A stretch of DNA of 7,740 bases, from assembly GCA_003645115.1 (NCBI GenBank), contig QNEG01000062.1, forward strand, positions 1 to 7,740, written 5' to 3'. Made by a program: the position numbers and the translations under genes. Positions within the stretch are counted from its first letter, which is position 1, and every line of letters begins with the position of its first letter. The notes under the pieces were generated by a model that searched no databases, was not told where the DNA came from, and saw only the letters and a program-made list of their open reading frames with translations. This stretch comes from a bacterium (GTDB lineage: Bacteria; UBP14; UBA6098; B30-G16). Positions 6,048-7,740 of the stretch are shown here, piece by piece.

Positions 6048-6557
6048 CTATCGAACTAAAATTAGTTTTCCGCTATCGCTGGTGTTTCCTATACTGACCC
6101 GATAGATGTAAATACCGGATGGAATACTTCCAGCCTCGAATTTCAGTGTGTAAATTCCCGCCGGTTTATACTCTGTTTGTTCGAATATTTTCCTACCGAA
6201 AAGGTCATATATAGCGAACTTGATTTCTTCACCCTCAGGCAAATTCAAATCCACCTGACAGGCGCTGTTGAATGGATTTGGATATGGTGGAGTAATCACC
6301 AATTTATCAGGTAAATTATCCGAATTCGGTTTCTCCTCGATTGCCAAATAAACCTCGGTGGAAGTTAGATAGCCCACCTGATTTATATATGTTCCATTTC
6401 CGCAATTTCCGATAACTGCCTGCCCGATGGATGCATAACTTCTATATGTTCCATCGGTTCGATATCCACCGCCATTATCCTGCACATGAGGATATTCGGT
6501 GGTTTGCGCGAAAGCGAGGACAATTCCCAGTATATAGATTGCCGCTATTTTTTTCAT
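6048..6557 (-). CDS. Small secreted protein with T9SS C-terminal sorting domain
   Basis: The 169-residue protein begins with a signal peptide (MKKIAAIYILGIVLAFA, likely cut before QTT). Residues 28-64 (DNGGGYRTDGTYRSYASIGQAVIG and on to QVGYL) form the short GGG...SIGQ...GY strand module often seen in exported FCB-group proteins. Residues about 90-169 are a type A T9SS C-terminal sorting domain: PYPNPFNSACQVDLNLP, IYDLFGRKI, LPSGIYIY-like IPSGIYIYRV and the terminal GKLILVR. Such domains direct passage through the type IX system and are normally removed or exchanged for a surface anchor. The ATG at 6557 is fixed by GAGGTGAT (6562-6569) and by the signal peptide. The SD overlaps the TGA of the upstream gene. 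No enzymatic domain is present, so the protein is probably structural or an adhesin partner. Confidence 0.88.
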   Translation of the reverse strand: MKKIAAIYILGIVLAFAQTTEYPHVQDNGGGYRTDGTYRSYASIGQAVIGNCGNGTYINQVGYLTSTEVYLAIEEKPNSDNLPDKLVITPPYPNPFNSACQVDLNLPEGEEIKFAIYDLFGRKIFEQTEYKPAGIYTLKFEAGSIPSGIYIYRVSIGNTSDSGKLILVR

Positions 6558-6561
6558 ATTT

Positions 6562-6569
6562 ATCACCTC
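6562..6569 (-). promoter_or_regulatory. Ribosome binding site overlapping the upstream stop codon
   Basis: GAGGTGAT on the - strand lies 4 nt before the ATG at 6557 and shares two bases with the TGA (6568-6570) ending the YGVYG-repeat gene. A ribosome finishing that gene sits on this site, which implies translational coupling of the two exported proteins. Confidence 0.8.
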
Positions 6570-7740
6570 ACTTTTTCTGTGTTTCTTTGTGTCTATGCTG
6601 ATAATTCTCGCCCATTTCTTCGGGATAGCCGTAAGCTTTCGGATAGAGCAATTTACCTTTTGTCCATCCATTTCCATCTCCCTTTTCCTCCACTACCGGA
6701 CGAGATAGCTGATGGATAACTGGGTCGTCGCGGTCTGCGAGGATGATGTAATATACCTCACGACCAGGTTCACCATAGACTGTGAATGCAGTAAAATCCA
6801 CATTCCAATCGCAACCCGTAAGAAAAGGTTTTCCGACAGGGGTGAGGTTTATGGATGCTTCATCTTCTTTCGTCAGGGATTTGAAGTAATCTGGCATTTT
6901 TACTACGGCTTCGCCATCGGCATCGAGTTTGACTTTGCCGCGATATAGGCACAGATTTTCCGGCGATTCCACGAAGTTATGTCGGAGTGTTTTGTTCAAT
7001 GGGTCGTCTGGATGGTCTATTAGGAACGAACCGCTCCCTTTGGAAATAGAACCTGTGATATTTACATTTCCATCGAAGTAGCCAGCGTATTTTGTTCCAG
7101 CTCCACTTACATTGCCATATATACCGTATTTTATTCCACTATCCCCATAGGCATATCCATAAACAGCGTAATTATTTAAAGTTCCGCCGGATGCCTCACC
7201 CTGAACACCGTATCTTGAACCAGTGCCAGCAGTAATGGCTTCAGAACAGATTCCCATATATCCTCCGCGGAAGTATCCGCCATAGCCCCAGTTCGGGGAA
7301 TTGGTGCACTCGGCATAGATACCGGCGGCATCTGCATCGGTAGATGTATTCAAGAAGCAGGCGACAGCATCACTGTCAGAAGCCCAGCCAGTAACATTTC
7401 CCTCGCCATATACAGCATAATCTTGTCCGCCAAGGTATCCGAATGGGAGACCTGCACCGCCGGTTCCATATACACCATATCCGACATTTCCGCCGACATC
7501 TCCATAGACGCCGTAATTGATAACTCCGCCAGATGCCATACCTTTTACGCCGTAATTATCACCGCTACCGGATGGCAACGAACCACAATTGCCATATACT
7601 CCATATCTTTCTCCTGCGCCGGAACCGACAGTATTGCCGTAAATACTCGCACCGGTTGCCATATCGCCATTTACTTGGAAATAAAATAACTCTCCAGCAT
7701 CATTGACTCGCCCAGCGGTATGGTTATTTGCTTCGATATA
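6568..7740 (-). CDS. YGVYG-repeat surface-type protein, C-terminal part (5' end outside the window)
   Basis: The frame stays open from the window edge (7740) to the TGA at 6568, giving the last 390 residues; the internal ATG at 7660-7662 is not a credible start because coding continues upstream (FYFQVNGDMATG). The first 200 or so residues are glycine- and tyrosine-rich tandem modules around YGVYG, YGVKG, YAVYG, YGIYG, GYFRGG and YAGYFDGNV. A conserved C-terminal region follows: GSISKGSGSFLIDHPDDP, LRHNFVESPENL, the GKVKLDADGEAVVKMPDYF stretch, LTPVG and PVVEEKG. This combination is familiar from large exported proteins of FCB-type bacteria and resembles tail-fibre or adhesin shafts; the function is not established. 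The protein ends in a charged tail (RHKETQKK) with no sorting domain. The small T9SS-tailed gene starts 10 nt later, so the two likely act together. Confidence 0.82.
   Translation of the reverse strand, partial: YIEANNHTAGRVNDAGELFYFQVNGDMATGASIYGNTVGSGAGERYGVYGNCGSLPSGSGDNYGVKGMASGGVINYGVYGDVGGNVGYGVYGTGGAGLPFGYLGGQDYAVYGEGNVTGWASDSDAVACFLNTSTDADAAGIYAECTNSPNWGYGGYFRGGYMGICSEAITAGTGSRYGVQGEASGGTLNNYAVYGYAYGDSGIKYGIYGNVSGAGTKYAGYFDGNVNITGSISKGSGSFLIDHPDDPLNKTLRHNFVESPENLCLYRGKVKLDADGEAVVKMPDYFKSLTKEDEASINLTPVGKPFLTGCDWNVDFTAFTVYGEPGREVYYIILADRDDPVIHQLSRPVVEEKGDGNGWTKGKLLYPKAYGYPEEMGENYQHRHKETQKK

Noticed and set aside
6558..6677. 40-residue N-terminal extension of the T9SS-tailed protein
   Set aside because: It would overlap the end of the upstream gene in another frame and would bury the signal peptide inside the protein.

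Overview
The window looks like a chromosomal, mostly housekeeping segment of an AT-rich bacterium (about 40% GC by eye). A small secreted protein carrying a type IX secretion system (T9SS) C-terminal sorting domain, and a 'YGVYG' repeat protein of a kind common in the same genomes, point to the Fibrobacterota-Chlorobiota-Bacteroidota (FCB) side of the tree, for example Cloacimonadota, Marinimicrobia, WOR-3 or related candidate phyla. That assignment is an inference from two gene families; the sequence holds no rRNA or other decisive marker.

Left part, + strand (1-3954). A good sigma70-type promoter (TTGAAT, 17 bp, TATAAT) precedes a three-gene operon: a PATAN/DUF4388 protein with an uncharacterised helical C-terminal half, a 124-residue membrane protein, and an HD-domain metal-dependent phosphohydrolase. 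It looks like a small signalling or regulatory unit of unknown output. A gene-poor stretch (2345-2748) follows, unusually rich in inverted repeats, and then a tRNA-Leu(GAG) on the - strand. Divergent from the tRNA, with promoter elements that appear to overlap its own, runs a NYN-domain nuclease gene and then rpiB (ribose-5-phosphate isomerase B).

Middle (3955-4275). The left and right gene blocks converge here. The gap holds three tandem copies of a 56-bp element, each containing two short palindromes. The third copy runs into the 3' end of a tRNA-Arg(CCG) gene.

Right part, - strand (4276-7740). Read in the transcription direction, one block is thiL (thiamine-monophosphate kinase), hslV (peptidase subunit of the HslUV protease) and tRNA-Arg, whose mature 5' end lies a single base after the hslV stop codon. 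Upstream of thiL is an exported-protein pair: the C-terminal 390 residues of a YGVYG-repeat protein that continues past the window edge, then a 169-residue T9SS-tailed protein whose Shine-Dalgarno overlaps the stop codon of the first.

The points most worth a second look are the 56-bp tandem array fused to a tRNA 3' end, the one-base hslV/tRNA-Arg junction, the possible structured RNA or palindromic element near 2546-2690, and the PATAN/membrane/HD operon. I see no phage, IS element, CRISPR array or clear defence locus.
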